From assembly GCA_045631225.1 (NCBI GenBank), contig JAZQUG010000028.1, positions 1-32,623 of the forward strand: a DNA stretch of 32,623 bases, in the 5' to 3' direction. A program made the position numbers and the translations under genes. The notes beneath the pieces are model-generated. The model was given only the letters and a program-made list of their open reading frames with translations. It did no database searches and was not told the origin of the DNA. Positions 17,277-26,580 of this stretch are shown here, piece after piece. Origin of the DNA: Fimenecus sp045631225 (GTDB lineage: Bacteria > Bacillota > Clostridia > Oscillospirales > Acutalibacteraceae). Numbering within the stretch: position 1 is the stretch's first letter; each line of letters starts with the position of its first letter.

Positions 17277-17650
17277 TGATTACTTATAAACCGATTAATG
17301 ATATTGATAAAATCAAAGAAATATTTGATAATAGTTTAATTAATGATAAAGGTATCCACGGAGGTTACATGGGATTTGATGAGAATGATACCTGTGTCGG
17401 AAATTGCTTAGTCCGAATTGACTCATACAAGTGTTATTTTATTTTTATTGAGTGTGATTTTTCCGATAAACTTCTTGTAGAAGGTTTTTTAAGAGCAGGA
17501 TTAAACTATTGTGCAAATAGGAATGCATATATGTGTTATTGTGAAATTGATGAGATTTCAGATGTGCTGACACATTTAGGATTTGAATGTAATAATGGTA
17601 TTTACAGTGGGGATATTCCGACACTTTTAAAGGGTAGTTGCTGTAAATAA
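17276..17650 (+). CDS. Uncharacterised small protein, possibly GNAT-like
   Basis: I did not recognise this 124-residue product. It begins with a TAATG overlap on the rluB stop, so it is translated by coupling and very probably real. Alternating strand and helix segments (CLVRIDSYKCYFIFIECDF; DKLLVEGFLRAGLNYC; CYCEIDEISDVLTHLGFE) resemble a reduced acetyltransferase fold, including a late NEIDEIxxxLxxLGF-like run typical of GNAT C-termini, but no acetyl-CoA pyrophosphate loop (RxxGxG/A) is visible. It is rich in cysteine (eight by count), including a terminal GSCCK. Catalytic activity is therefore doubtful. It is followed by yicC 15 bp downstream. Confidence 0.7.
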   Translation: MITYKPINDIDKIKEIFDNSLINDKGIHGGYMGFDENDTCVGNCLVRIDSYKCYFIFIECDFSDKLLVEGFLRAGLNYCANRNAYMCYCEIDEISDVLTHLGFECNNGIYSGDIPTLLKGSCCK

Positions 17651-17665
17651 TATGGAGTTGAATAT

Positions 17666-18550
17666 ATGATTAGAAGTATGACCGGCTATGGTCGTTCACA
17701 GGCAGTTGTTGATACAATGAATATAACTGTTGAACTTAAAAGTGTTAATCACAGATATTTTGAGTTCAATTCCCGAGTTCCACGAAATTATGGCTTTCTT
17801 GATGAAAAACTTAAGAGTTATATAGGTTCTCGTGTATCAAGAGGTAAAGTTGAGTGTTATGTTTCAGTAGAAAATCTTGAAGATGACGAGATTGAAATTC
17901 TTGTAAATCATTCTCTTGCAAAATCTTATCTTAATGCACTGAAAGACCTTGCTGAAACAAATGAATTAAATTTAAGAGATGACCTTGCAATGTCTTCTCT
18001 TGCCAGATATAATGATGTTTTTACTGTACATAAAAAAGAAGCAGACGAAGAAAAAATTTGGAATGCAGTAAAATCAGTTACTGAAACTGCAGTTGATAAG
18101 TTTATTGCAATGCGTGAAACTGAGGGTGCAAAACTCAAAAACGATGTTCTTTCAAGAGCTGAACTTATTCTTGATAAGGTTTCAATAATTGAAGAACGTT
18201 CACCTGAAACCGTTAAGGAATATAACGATAAATTACTTGCAAGAATTAATGAATTTTTATCTGATGTTCAGGTTGATGAACAGAGATTACTTACAGAATG
18301 TGCTATTTTTGCTGATAAGGTTGCTGTTGCTGAGGAAACTGTAAGACTCAGAAGTCATATTGACCAGTTACGACAGTTTTTAGAAAGCGATGAAGCAGTT
18401 GGCAGAAAGACAGATTTCCTTGTTCAGGAAATGAACCGTGAAGCAAATACAATCGGTTCAAAGGCACAGGATGTGATGATTGCTCGTAATGTTATTGATA
18501 TTAAAGCAGAAATCGAGAAAATCAGAGAACAAATTCAAAATATAGAATAA
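17666..18550 (+). CDS. YicC/YloC family endoribonuclease
   Basis: This 294-residue protein has the conserved N-terminus IRSMTGYGRSQ, the VNHRYFEFNSR segment and the C-terminal FLVQEMNREANTIGSKAQD, which together identify YicC/YloC. E. coli YicC is an endoribonuclease involved in small-RNA turnover, and Bacillus YloC is a related RNase. A long, mostly helical middle region (about 95-230) is present. It heads the conserved yicC-remA-gmk-rpoZ block, 11 bp from remA. Confidence 0.93.
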   Translation: MIRSMTGYGRSQAVVDTMNITVELKSVNHRYFEFNSRVPRNYGFLDEKLKSYIGSRVSRGKVECYVSVENLEDDEIEILVNHSLAKSYLNALKDLAETNELNLRDDLAMSSLARYNDVFTVHKKEADEEKIWNAVKSVTETAVDKFIAMRETEGAKLKNDVLSRAELILDKVSIIEERSPETVKEYNDKLLARINEFLSDVQVDEQRLLTECAIFADKVAVAEETVRLRSHIDQLRQFLESDEAVGRKTDFLVQEMNREANTIGSKAQDVMIARNVIDIKAEIEKIREQIQNIE

Positions 18551-18561
18551 GAGGTTTAATT

Positions 18562-18816
18562 ATGAAGTTGGTCAATATCGGTTTTGGTAATGCTGTTAAT
18601 GCTGATAGAGTAATTGCTGTTATATCAACAGATTCTGCGCCGGCAAAGCGTATTATTTCACAGGCCAAAGAAAAAAATATGCTGATTGATGCTACTCAGG
18701 GCAGAAAAACACAGGCAATACTTATTATGGATAGTGACCATGTTGTTTCAACCTATCTTAAGGCAGAAACAATATTAAACCGAAGTGAATTAGAGGGGTC
18801 CGGATATGGCGAATAA
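18562..18816 (+). CDS. remA: RemA-like DNA-binding regulator (DUF370)
   Basis: The 84-residue protein is the full-length DUF370 type: NIGFGNAVNADRVIAV, SAPAKRII, LIDATQGRKTQAILI and the DHVVSTYLKAETILNR end. In Bacillus, RemA oligomerises on DNA and activates biofilm-matrix and osmoprotection genes. The position between yicC and gmk is the same here. It overlaps gmk by 11 bp. Whether it controls matrix genes in this host is unknown. Confidence 0.93.
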   Translation: MKLVNIGFGNAVNADRVIAVISTDSAPAKRIISQAKEKNMLIDATQGRKTQAILIMDSDHVVSTYLKAETILNRSELEGSGYGE

Positions 18817-19420
18817 TGAGGGTTTGCTTATTCTTTTTTCAGGTCCGTCAGGTGTAGGTAAAGATACAGTTCTTGATGTTGTACTTAATAAGAATAAGGA
18901 TTTACAGAAATCAATTTCACTTACAACACGAAATATAAGAGAGAATGAAACTGACGGTAAAGATTATTATTTCATTTCTGTTCCTGAATTCGAGAGAATG
19001 ATTGCTGACGGAGAAGTTCTTGAATATGCTCAATACGGTTCTAATTTTTACGGAACTCCAAAGGGACCTGTTGATAAGTGGTTAAGTGAAGGTAAAAATG
19101 TTATTTTAAAAATTGAGGTTCAGGGTGCTGAAAATATAAAAAAATTATATCCTGATTCAGTTGGTATTTTCTTGTTACCACCTTCAATGGAGGTTCTTGA
19201 AAATCGACTTCGTTCTCGCGGAACTGAAGATGAGGACGATATAAAGAAACGCCTTGAAATTGCACATAACGAAATTAAAAAAAGTAAATTATACGATTAT
19301 TTTGTAATCAATGAAGATATCGACTGTGCTTCTGATGATGTTCTTTCAATTATCAAAGCAATCGATTTTTCAAATAAAAGAATGAACAATTATATAAGTG
19401 AGGTAATAGATAATGTTTAA
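18806..19420 (+). CDS. gmk: Guanylate kinase
   Basis: Gmk phosphorylates GMP to GDP with ATP. The P-loop is FSGPSGVGKDTVL, slightly unusual in having KDT rather than KST, as found in other clostridial enzymes. The GMP-binding segments LTTRNIRENETDGKDYYF and ENVILKIEVQGAENI-like run follow, as does the R-x-x-R helix ENRLRSRGTEDEDDIKKRL lid. At 204 residues it is normal. The gene overlaps its neighbours on both sides (remA by 11 bp, rpoZ by 8 bp), a tight coupling common to this cluster. Confidence 0.95.
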   Translation: MANNEGLLILFSGPSGVGKDTVLDVVLNKNKDLQKSISLTTRNIRENETDGKDYYFISVPEFERMIADGEVLEYAQYGSNFYGTPKGPVDKWLSEGKNVILKIEVQGAENIKKLYPDSVGIFLLPPSMEVLENRLRSRGTEDEDDIKKRLEIAHNEIKKSKLYDYFVINEDIDCASDDVLSIIKAIDFSNKRMNNYISEVIDNV

Positions 19421-19622
19421 TCCTGATTTAAGAAATGTACTTAAAAATCGTACAAGCCGTTATTCTCTTGTAACAGCAATTGCTAAAAGAGCAAGAGAAA
19501 TTTCTTCTGATGCACAGGAAAATGGTGAAATTCTTAACGAAAAACCTGTAAGTATTGCATTGGACGAAATTATCGCCGGCAATTATGAGGTTGTTGAACC
19601 TGAAGAAATCCGTAACATTTAA
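19413..19622 (+). CDS. rpoZ: DNA-directed RNA polymerase omega subunit
   Basis: The 69-residue omega subunit helps fold and assemble the beta-prime subunit. Family features are RYSLVTAIAKRARE near 17-30 and the EKPVSIALDEI run near 43-53. It is encoded directly after gmk with an 8-bp overlap, as in most Firmicutes. coaBC, which follows rpoZ in Bacillus, is missing: priA starts 39 bp later. Confidence 0.94.
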   Translation: MFNPDLRNVLKNRTSRYSLVTAIAKRAREISSDAQENGEILNEKPVSIALDEIIAGNYEVVEPEEIRNI

Positions 19623-19661
19623 GTAGTAAAATTAAATAGAATAATATGAGGAGGGCAGAGT

Positions 19662-22115
19662 ATGGGACTATTAACTGTTGCAAAAGTAGCTGTTGAAAAT
19701 ACAGCGTATTCTTTTGATATGTTGTTCGATTATTCTGTCCCTGATTATTTATATGATGAAGTTTTACCGGGAAAACGTGTTCTTGTATGCTTTGGTAATT
19801 CTTCGAAAACACGTGTCGGAATAGTTTTTTCAGTACAGAGCGGTGTTGCAACCACTAAAAGGCTGAAAGAAATTTCATCTGTTATAGATGATAAGCCGCT
19901 TTTGACTCGTGAAATGTTAAAAACAGCAAATTTCGTAAGAGACAGATATTTTTGTACCTATTATGATGCTTGTAAATTGTTTTTACCATTGGGACTTACT
20001 ATGTCAATCAATAACCTGTATGCTATAAATCCGGAGTTTGACGGAATAGTGTCAGGGGAGAAAGAAAACAAGGTTTACCAATATCTCAGTGGTAAAAAAA
20101 CATTTTTAAAAAGTGAAAAAATTATCTCTGAATGTGGTATAAAAAAGAATATCGGTATTCTTGATAAAATGGTATCGGCGGGTATTCTTTTAAGAAATAT
20201 TGACACACAAAGACGGGTAAATGATGCTACTATTAAAATGGTGCAATTAAAGATTAATCCTGAAGCTGAATCGGAATTAATTGAAGGTCTTACAAAAAAA
20301 CAAAAGGAAATTGTCAATATTTTATCTGATGTTGGTGTAGCTTCTGTTAAGGAATTATGCTATTTTACAGGCTTTTCAGTTGCTGTAATAACTGCATTGG
20401 AGAATAAGGGTGTACTTGAATTATATGATGATGAGGTACTAAGAGCACCTTATGAAACTTATGATACAACCGAGGTAAAAGAAATCATTCTTTCAACCGA
20501 GCAGAATGAGGTGTTTAACGGACTTTTGTCACTATATAACGATGATTCACCTAAAGGTGCTTTACTTTTTGGTGTAACAGGTAGCGGTAAAACACAAGTT
20601 TACCTTAAACTTATTGACGAAGCGTTGAAAACGGATAAAGGAGTCGTTGTTATGATTCCTGAAATATCTTTAACGCCTCAGATGCTATCTCTTTTTTATA
20701 ACAGATATGGTGATAAAGTTGCCGTTTTCCATAGTTCTCTTTCTATAGGGCAACGTCTTGATGAGTGGAAGAGAATCAGGCGTGGTGATGCAAAAATCGC
20801 AATCGGTACTCGTTCGGCAATTTTTGCTCCTTTCCAAAATCTCGGACTTGTTATTATTGATGAGGAGCAGGAACATACCTATAAATCTGAAATGTCACCA
20901 AGGTATCACGCAAGAGAGGTTGCACAATATAGAATCGGTTGCCATAACGGACTTCTCATTCTTGCGTCTGCAACACCATCCTTTGATACATATACAAAAG
21001 CTCAATGCGGTGTATATTCTCTTTTTAAGCTTAAGGAGAGATATGGTAACGCCATATTACCCGATGTTCAAACGATTGATACAACATATCAGAGTGATAT
21101 GGTTCTTGAAAACATAAGTCAGCATTTGGCTGATGAAATTCGGGAAAATTATAATAATAAGAAACAGACGATTCTTCTTTTGAACAGGCGAGGATATAAC
21201 ACCTATGCTTCATGTACAGAATGTGGTACAGTTGCTACCTGTCCTAATTGCAGTATTTCGCTTACGTATCATATAAAGAATAATCGTTTGATGTGCCATT
21301 ATTGTGGTTATTCTGTGCCTTATTCCACTAAATGCAATAACTGTAATAATGATACGGTTAAGTTCAAAGGTATGGGTACTCAGAAGCTTGAGGAGGAATT
21401 AAAACTTATTGTACCTGATGCTCAGGTTTTACGAATGGATGCTGATACAACCGGCTCACGATATTCTTATGAGAAATACTTCAAGAGCTTTGAAAAAGGC
21501 GAATACGACATTATGGTCGGGACACAAATGGTTGCAAAGGGGCTGAATTTTCCGGATGTAACTCTTGTTGGAGTATTAAGTGTTGACCAGATGCTGAACA
21601 ACGATGACTATAAAAGTGGTGAAAGAGCTTTTGACCTGATAACACAGGTTGTTGGTCGTAGCGGCAGAGGAAAGCATCCCGGAAAAGCATATATACAAAC
21701 AGCCTTTCCTGATAGTGAAGTTGTTTTAATGGCGAAAAATCAGGACTATGAATCCTTTTATAATGTTGAACTTCCTATACGAAAAGCAATGGTTTATCCA
21801 CCTTTTTGTGATTTATGTGTAATTGGTTTTTCATCAGAAAAAGAGTATTCTGTTAATAAAGCATCTTTAGATTTTCTCAAGATGCTAAAAAAAATACATA
21901 GTGAAAAATATTCAGATATTAATATAATTGTTTTGGGTCCCGTTACTCCACGAGTTGCAAAAATCGGTGGTAAGTATCGTGGCAGAATTATAATAAAATG
22001 TAAAAACAGTAGAAAATTCAGGGATATGATTAGCGAATTATTAAAGGAATTTGCAAAAGATAAGAAAGAAAATGTAAATGTTTCAGCTGACATTAATCCT
22101 GAAAATATAATATAA
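19662..22115 (+). CDS. priA: Primosomal replication restart helicase PriA
   Basis: This 817-residue 3'-to-5' DNA helicase restarts collapsed replication forks and loads the replicative helicase. Order: an N-terminal DNA-binding domain (about 1-110, with DYLYDEVLPGKRVLVCFGN), a linker, then helicase lobe 1 with Walker A GVTGSGKTQVY and the DEEQ box (IIDEEQEHTYK), a zinc module with four CxxC pairs (CTEC, CPNC, CHYC, CNNC), and lobe 2 ending in QVVGRSGRG. All eight zinc cysteines are present. The ATG follows GAGGAGGGC. def begins 17 bp downstream. Confidence 0.96.
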   Translation: MGLLTVAKVAVENTAYSFDMLFDYSVPDYLYDEVLPGKRVLVCFGNSSKTRVGIVFSVQSGVATTKRLKEISSVIDDKPLLTREMLKTANFVRDRYFCTYYDACKLFLPLGLTMSINNLYAINPEFDGIVSGEKENKVYQYLSGKKTFLKSEKIISECGIKKNIGILDKMVSAGILLRNIDTQRRVNDATIKMVQLKINPEAESELIEGLTKKQKEIVNILSDVGVASVKELCYFTGFSVAVITALENKGVLELYDDEVLRAPYETYDTTEVKEIILSTEQNEVFNGLLSLYNDDSPKGALLFGVTGSGKTQVYLKLIDEALKTDKGVVVMIPEISLTPQMLSLFYNRYGDKVAVFHSSLSIGQRLDEWKRIRRGDAKIAIGTRSAIFAPFQNLGLVIIDEEQEHTYKSEMSPRYHAREVAQYRIGCHNGLLILASATPSFDTYTKAQCGVYSLFKLKERYGNAILPDVQTIDTTYQSDMVLENISQHLADEIRENYNNKKQTILLLNRRGYNTYASCTECGTVATCPNCSISLTYHIKNNRLMCHYCGYSVPYSTKCNNCNNDTVKFKGMGTQKLEEELKLIVPDAQVLRMDADTTGSRYSYEKYFKSFEKGEYDIMVGTQMVAKGLNFPDVTLVGVLSVDQMLNNDDYKSGERAFDLITQVVGRSGRGKHPGKAYIQTAFPDSEVVLMAKNQDYESFYNVELPIRKAMVYPPFCDLCVIGFSSEKEYSVNKASLDFLKMLKKIHSEKYSDINIIVLGPVTPRVAKIGGKYRGRIIIKCKNSRKFRDMISELLKEFAKDKKENVNVSADINPENII

Positions 22116-22132
22116 ATTAGGTGATAGATAAT

Positions 22133-22603
22133 ATGGCAATTAGAAATATCAGGGTTGAAGAAGACCCGATTTTAAGAAAAAAGAGCAGAGTTGTTGAAAA
22201 TTTTGACGAAAGACTCTGGCAACTTCTTGATGATATGAAAGACACAATGCAACAGGCAGAGGGTGTCGGACTTGCGGCTGTTCAGGTTGGTATTCTTAAA
22301 CGTGTTGTTGTAATTGATGTAGGTGACGGATTAATGGAATTAATTAATCCTGAAATTATAGAAAAAGATGGTGTTCAGTGCAGTGCTGAAGGCTGTTTGT
22401 CTTTACCAGGTAAACAGGGTACAACAATAAGACCAATGACAGTTAAGGTTAAGGCTCAGAACAGAAACGGTAACTGGTGCGTTTATAAAGGTAGTGAATT
22501 GAAAGCAAAAGCTTTCTGTCACGAAATTGACCATCTTGACGGTATATTGTATATTGATAATCTTGCATCAAAAGAAGAAATCGAAAAATATTGTAAGGAA
22601 TAA
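22133..22603 (+). CDS. def: Peptide deformylase
   Basis: Def removes the formyl group from the N-terminal methionine of new proteins. The three family motifs are complete: GVGLAAVQVG (GxGxAAxQ, with V for P), EGCLSLPG and HEIDH, giving the metal ligands Cys, His and His. I choose ATG 22133 because AGGTGAT (22119-22125) is well spaced; the in-frame GTG at 22121 lies inside that site. The 156-residue length is usual for clostridial Def. fmt follows 4 bp after the stop. Confidence 0.95.
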   Translation: MAIRNIRVEEDPILRKKSRVVENFDERLWQLLDDMKDTMQQAEGVGLAAVQVGILKRVVVIDVGDGLMELINPEIIEKDGVQCSAEGCLSLPGKQGTTIRPMTVKVKAQNRNGNWCVYKGSELKAKAFCHEIDHLDGILYIDNLASKEEIEKYCKE

Positions 22604-22607
22604 TTTT

Positions 22608-23540
22608 ATGAGAATAATATTTATGGGAACACCTGATTTTGCTGTTCCGTGTCTTGAAGCTTTAGTAAATAGTGAAAATGAAGTTGTCGGTGTGTTTACT
22701 CAGCCTGATAAACCAAAGGGCAGAGGTTATGAATTAGCACCACCGGCTGTTAAGGTTTGTGCTGTTGAAAATAATTTAAATGTTTTTCAACCAAATTCAA
22801 TGCGTGACGGTATAGCACTTGAAATAATCAATTCTTTGAATGCTGACCTTATTGTAGTTGTTGCATTCGGTAAAATATTACCTAAAGAAATTCTTGAAAG
22901 TGTAAAATATGGTTGTATAAATATTCACGCATCATTACTTCCGAAGCTTCGTGGTGCTGCACCTATTCAGTGGAGTATTTTAAACGGTGATACAGTTACA
23001 GGCGTTACTGCACAACAAATGGATATCGGTATTGATACAGGTGATATTCTTATGACAAAAATATTTGATATTCCTGAAGATATGAATGCCGGTGAGCTTT
23101 TTGACACATTGTCCCATATGGGTGCAGATGTGTTGATTGAAACAATTAACCTTGTTGAAAATAATGCTTTAAATCCCATTAAACAGGATGATTCTCAATC
23201 AACATATGCCTCAATGCTTTCAAAGGATTTATGTCCTGTTGATTTCAGTAAATCTGCATCAGAGGTTCATAATCAAATCCGTGGACTTTATCCTTGGCCT
23301 GTTGCAACAACAAAAATTAACGGAAAAACATATAAAATCCATAAATCACAAAAATTAACTGAAACATTTTCGGGAAAATCAGGAGAAGTTGTTGATAATA
23401 ATAACAGACTCGTTTGTATGTGTGGGGACGGTAATTGTATTGAAATCCTTGAGATTCAGGCTGAAGGAAAAAGAAAAATGGATTCAGCAAGCTTCTTAAG
23501 AGGTAACAAAATTGATTTAGGTACTATTATAGGAGAATAA
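22608..23540 (+). CDS. fmt: Methionyl-tRNA formyltransferase
   Basis: Fmt formylates Met-tRNAi using 10-formyltetrahydrofolate. Motifs: RIIFMGTPDFAVP at the N-terminus, the catalytic region INIHASLLPKLRGAAPIQWSI with the NIHxSLLP triad Asn/His, and DIGIDTGDIL. The C-terminal OB-fold region runs from about 205. The start is ATG 22608, giving 310 residues; the reading frame stays open upstream into def, but the family N-terminus begins exactly here and AAGGAA precedes it. It works with the adjacent def in the formylation/deformylation cycle. Confidence 0.96.
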   Translation: MRIIFMGTPDFAVPCLEALVNSENEVVGVFTQPDKPKGRGYELAPPAVKVCAVENNLNVFQPNSMRDGIALEIINSLNADLIVVVAFGKILPKEILESVKYGCINIHASLLPKLRGAAPIQWSILNGDTVTGVTAQQMDIGIDTGDILMTKIFDIPEDMNAGELFDTLSHMGADVLIETINLVENNALNPIKQDDSQSTYASMLSKDLCPVDFSKSASEVHNQIRGLYPWPVATTKINGKTYKIHKSQKLTETFSGKSGEVVDNNNRLVCMCGDGNCIEILEIQAEGKRKMDSASFLRGNKIDLGTIIGE

Positions 23541-23542
23541 TT

Positions 23543-24250
23543 ATGAATGGATTATTTTCATATCATTATATTTCAAATTACTATTATATAATTCTTGTTT
23601 TACCGATGGTTATTTTATCGATGATTGCATCTGCAAAGGTTAATTCATCATTTAAAAAGTATTCAAAGGTAATGTCAGCCCGAAGAATTACGGGAGCACA
23701 GGCTGCTTTTGAGGTTTTAAGATTTTACGGAATAACAAATGTACAGATAGAGAGGGTTTCAGGAAATCTTACAGACCATTTTGACCCTAAATCAAATGTT
23801 ATCAGATTGTCTGATAATGTATATAATTCAACATCAGTTGCTGCTATTGGTGTTGCTTGTCATGAAGCAGGTCACGCTGCACAGTATGCACAGGGTTATT
23901 CACCCATAAAAATCAGAAATACTGTTTTGCCTTTGGCAAATATCGGTTCAAAAGCAGGTATCCCACTTGCAATTATCGGTTTAGCCTTGAGTTTTGAACC
24001 GTTAGCGTTAGCCGGCATAATATTCTTTTCATTTGCAGTTTTATTTCAACTTATTACATTGCCTGTTGAATTCAATGCAAGTAAAAGGGCGTTAAATGTA
24101 ATCAGTGATGTTGATATTCTCAGTGATGAAGAAAAGAAAGGTGCTAAAAGTGTACTCTCTGCAGCTGCTATGACTTATGTTGCTGCTCTTGCGGTTAGTA
24201 TCGCTAACCTTTTAAGATTAATTTTATCTATGAACAGAAGAAGAGATTAA
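23543..24250 (+). CDS. Zinc metallopeptidase, YugP family
   Basis: The 235-residue protein has N-terminal and three later hydrophobic segments and a zinc-protease motif HEAGHA in GVACHEAGHAAQYAQGYSPI (about 106-125). The downstream NASKRALNVISD provides the likely third zinc ligand region seen in the YugP family (Zn_peptidase_2). Biological role is not established. It lies between fmt and rsmB, 2 bp from fmt and 3 bp from rsmB, as in many Clostridia, so it is co-transcribed with translation genes. Confidence 0.9.
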   Translation: MNGLFSYHYISNYYYIILVLPMVILSMIASAKVNSSFKKYSKVMSARRITGAQAAFEVLRFYGITNVQIERVSGNLTDHFDPKSNVIRLSDNVYNSTSVAAIGVACHEAGHAAQYAQGYSPIKIRNTVLPLANIGSKAGIPLAIIGLALSFEPLALAGIIFFSFAVLFQLITLPVEFNASKRALNVISDVDILSDEEKKGAKSVLSAAAMTYVAALAVSIANLLRLILSMNRRRD

Positions 24251-24253
24251 TTT

Positions 24254-25519
24254 ATGGATGACAGATTATTAGCTTATAAAATTTTAAGTAAAATTGAACA
24301 TGATAAAGCATATTCAAACATTGCTTTAGATAAGCTGTTGACTAAATATGAAGCAACATCATCAGCATTTGTCTGTGCATTGGTTTATGGTGTTTTAGAG
24401 CGTAAAATCACTCTTGATTATTACCTTTCCAAGGTCTTGACACAACCGATAAAAAAGCTTAATCCCCAGGTTCTGACTATTTTAAGAATGGGCGTCTATC
24501 AGATTAAATATATGGATAGAGTTCCTGATTCTGCAGCAGTTAATGAAAGCGTTAAGCTGTCAAGAAAAGTGAAATGTGCTTTTGCTTCAGGTTTAATCAA
24601 TTCAGTGTTAAGAAAAACATCAACTAATGAAATTTTGTTACCTGAAACAGATAATGTGATATATAATTTAAGTATCAGATATTCTTGTCCAGAAAATTTA
24701 GTCTCACAGTTTATAGATGATTACGGCGTTACATACACTGAAAAAATATTGAGTGCATCTGTAGGTACAGTGCCTGTTTATATAAGAGTCAATACTCTTA
24801 AAATAAGTCCTGATGAATTGTGTAAGAAACTTTTTAAAGAGGATATTATTGCCGAAATCTGTCAATCGAACAGCTCTGCTTTAGAAATACTTTCAGGTCA
24901 TGCTGTTTTTAAATCAAGATGCTATAAAAAAGGGTATTTTCATGCTCAGGATTTAGCATCTCAACAATGCGTTGATAGTTTTGCACCTCAGAAGGGTGAT
25001 ATTGTATTTGATATGTGTGCTGCTCCCGGTGGTAAGTCATTTACAATGGCAGAAATAATGGAAAACGAAGGAACTATTTATTCATTTGATTTATATGACC
25101 ATAAAGTTAAGCTGCTCAATGATGGTGCTGAAAGACTCGGTATAGATATTATTAAAGCATCTATCGGTGATGCATCTGTTTATAATCCCGATTTACCAAA
25201 AGCAGATAAGATTTTGTGTGATGTTCCTTGTGCAGGTCTTGGTGTTATCAGACGAAAGCCTGAGATAAAGTATAAGGATTTCGGTTTTGTTGACAAATTA
25301 TGTGAATTGCAATATAATATTTTAAATAATGCGTCACTTTATCTTAAGGATAAGGGAGTAATAATGTACTCTACTTGTTCATTAAGTAAAAAAGAAAATC
25401 AGGCTGTTTGCGAACGATTTTTAGATGAGCATAAGGAATTTAAAAATGGTGGTATGGTTACAGTTGAACCAAGTGCAAATTGTGATGGTTTCTTTTATGC
25501 AAAATTGATTAAGGAATAA
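24254..25519 (+). CDS. rsmB: 16S rRNA (cytosine-967-C5)-methyltransferase
   Basis: This 421-residue enzyme has an N-terminal NusB-like RNA-binding domain (about 1-135) and a C-terminal SAM methyltransferase. Visible motifs are the SAM loop FDMCAAPGGKS, the DVPCAGLGVIRRKPEIK segment containing one conserved Cys, and YSTCSLSKKEN with the catalytic Cys. Family members methylate C967 of 16S rRNA. The gene sits between a protease gene and rlmN. Confidence 0.95.
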   Translation: MDDRLLAYKILSKIEHDKAYSNIALDKLLTKYEATSSAFVCALVYGVLERKITLDYYLSKVLTQPIKKLNPQVLTILRMGVYQIKYMDRVPDSAAVNESVKLSRKVKCAFASGLINSVLRKTSTNEILLPETDNVIYNLSIRYSCPENLVSQFIDDYGVTYTEKILSASVGTVPVYIRVNTLKISPDELCKKLFKEDIIAEICQSNSSALEILSGHAVFKSRCYKKGYFHAQDLASQQCVDSFAPQKGDIVFDMCAAPGGKSFTMAEIMENEGTIYSFDLYDHKVKLLNDGAERLGIDIIKASIGDASVYNPDLPKADKILCDVPCAGLGVIRRKPEIKYKDFGFVDKLCELQYNILNNASLYLKDKGVIMYSTCSLSKKENQAVCERFLDEHKEFKNGGMVTVEPSANCDGFFYAKLIKE

Positions 25520-25524
25520 ATCAG

Positions 25525-26580
25525 ATGGTAAAAGATATTCGTTCATTAAGTTATGATGAGCTTTCAAATGAAATATTAAATCTTGGATTTCCCAAATTCA
25601 GGATTAACCAGATTTTTTCGTGGATACATGAAAAGTGTGTATCTTCATTTGATGAAATGACAAATATTTCAAAAGATATGCGTCAGAAATTAAGTGAGAT
25701 ATTTTATTTTGATAACCTTTCAATAAACACAAAGCTTGTTTCTGAAATTGATGAAACAGTCAAGTATTTATTTGCTCTTTCTGACGGTGAGTATGTTGAA
25801 AGTGTTGTAATGAAATATAAATATGGTTATTCAATTTGTATTTCAACTCAGGTTGGCTGTAAGATGGGCTGTACATTTTGCGCTTCTGCAATCGGCGGTT
25901 TTGTCAGACAGTTATCAACAGGTGAGATGTTATCCGAAATTTATACCGCTCAGAATGACTTGGGTATTAAAATTAATCATCTTGTTTTTATGGGAACGGG
26001 TGAACCTTTTGATAATTATGAAAATGTATTGAAAATGCTTAATCTCATTACTGATGAAAAGGGTCAGAATATGAGTATGAGGCACATTTCCTTGTCAACA
26101 TGTGGTGTTGTTCCTAAAATTTATGATTTGGCAGAGGAAAAACTTGGATTGACATTATCAGTTTCACTCCATGCACCAAATAATAATATCAGAAATGCAT
26201 CAATGCCAATCAATAAAAAATATGATATTGACGAACTTCTTAAAGCTTGTAAGTATTATGCTGATACAACAGGCAGAAGGATTTCATTTGAATATGCAAT
26301 GATAAAAGGAATAAATGACAGTGATGAGTGTGCTTTGGAGCTTTCAAGACGATTAAAGGGTATTCTTTGTCATGTTAATTTAATTCCTGTTAATAATGTG
26401 CGAGAGACAAGTTATGTTAAAAGTTCTGTTGAAAGACAGAAACATTTTATTGATATTTTGGCATCAAGAGGTATTACAGCAACAGTCAGAAGAACTCTTG
26501 GTAGTGATATAAATGCTTCTTGCGGTCAGCTTAGAGCATCTAAAAGAAAAGTAGGTGAGCATATTGAAAATCGTAGCTAA
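25525..26580 (+). CDS. rlmN: Dual-specificity 23S rRNA/tRNA adenine-C2 methyltransferase (radical SAM)
   Basis: RlmN methylates A2503 of 23S rRNA and A37 of some tRNAs. The radical-SAM cluster motif CKMGCTFC has C112, C116 and C119, the GEP segment (MGTGEPF) follows, and a C-terminal Cys (C333, in NASCGQL) corresponds to the residue that forms the covalent RNA intermediate. The other mechanistic cysteine is expected near 120. At 351 residues it is normal. It is separated from rsmB by 5 bp and overlaps prpC by about 17 bp. Confidence 0.96.
   Translation: MVKDIRSLSYDELSNEILNLGFPKFRINQIFSWIHEKCVSSFDEMTNISKDMRQKLSEIFYFDNLSINTKLVSEIDETVKYLFALSDGEYVESVVMKYKYGYSICISTQVGCKMGCTFCASAIGGFVRQLSTGEMLSEIYTAQNDLGIKINHLVFMGTGEPFDNYENVLKMLNLITDEKGQNMSMRHISLSTCGVVPKIYDLAEEKLGLTLSVSLHAPNNNIRNASMPINKKYDIDELLKACKYYADTTGRRISFEYAMIKGINDSDECALELSRRLKGILCHVNLIPVNNVRETSYVKSSVERQKHFIDILASRGITATVRRTLGSDINASCGQLRASKRKVGEHIENRS

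Noticed and set aside
22527..22607. Longer N-terminus for Fmt inside def
   Set aside because: The family start RIIFMGTPDFAVP begins at ATG 22608 with its own ribosome site; the extra 27 codons are def read in another frame.
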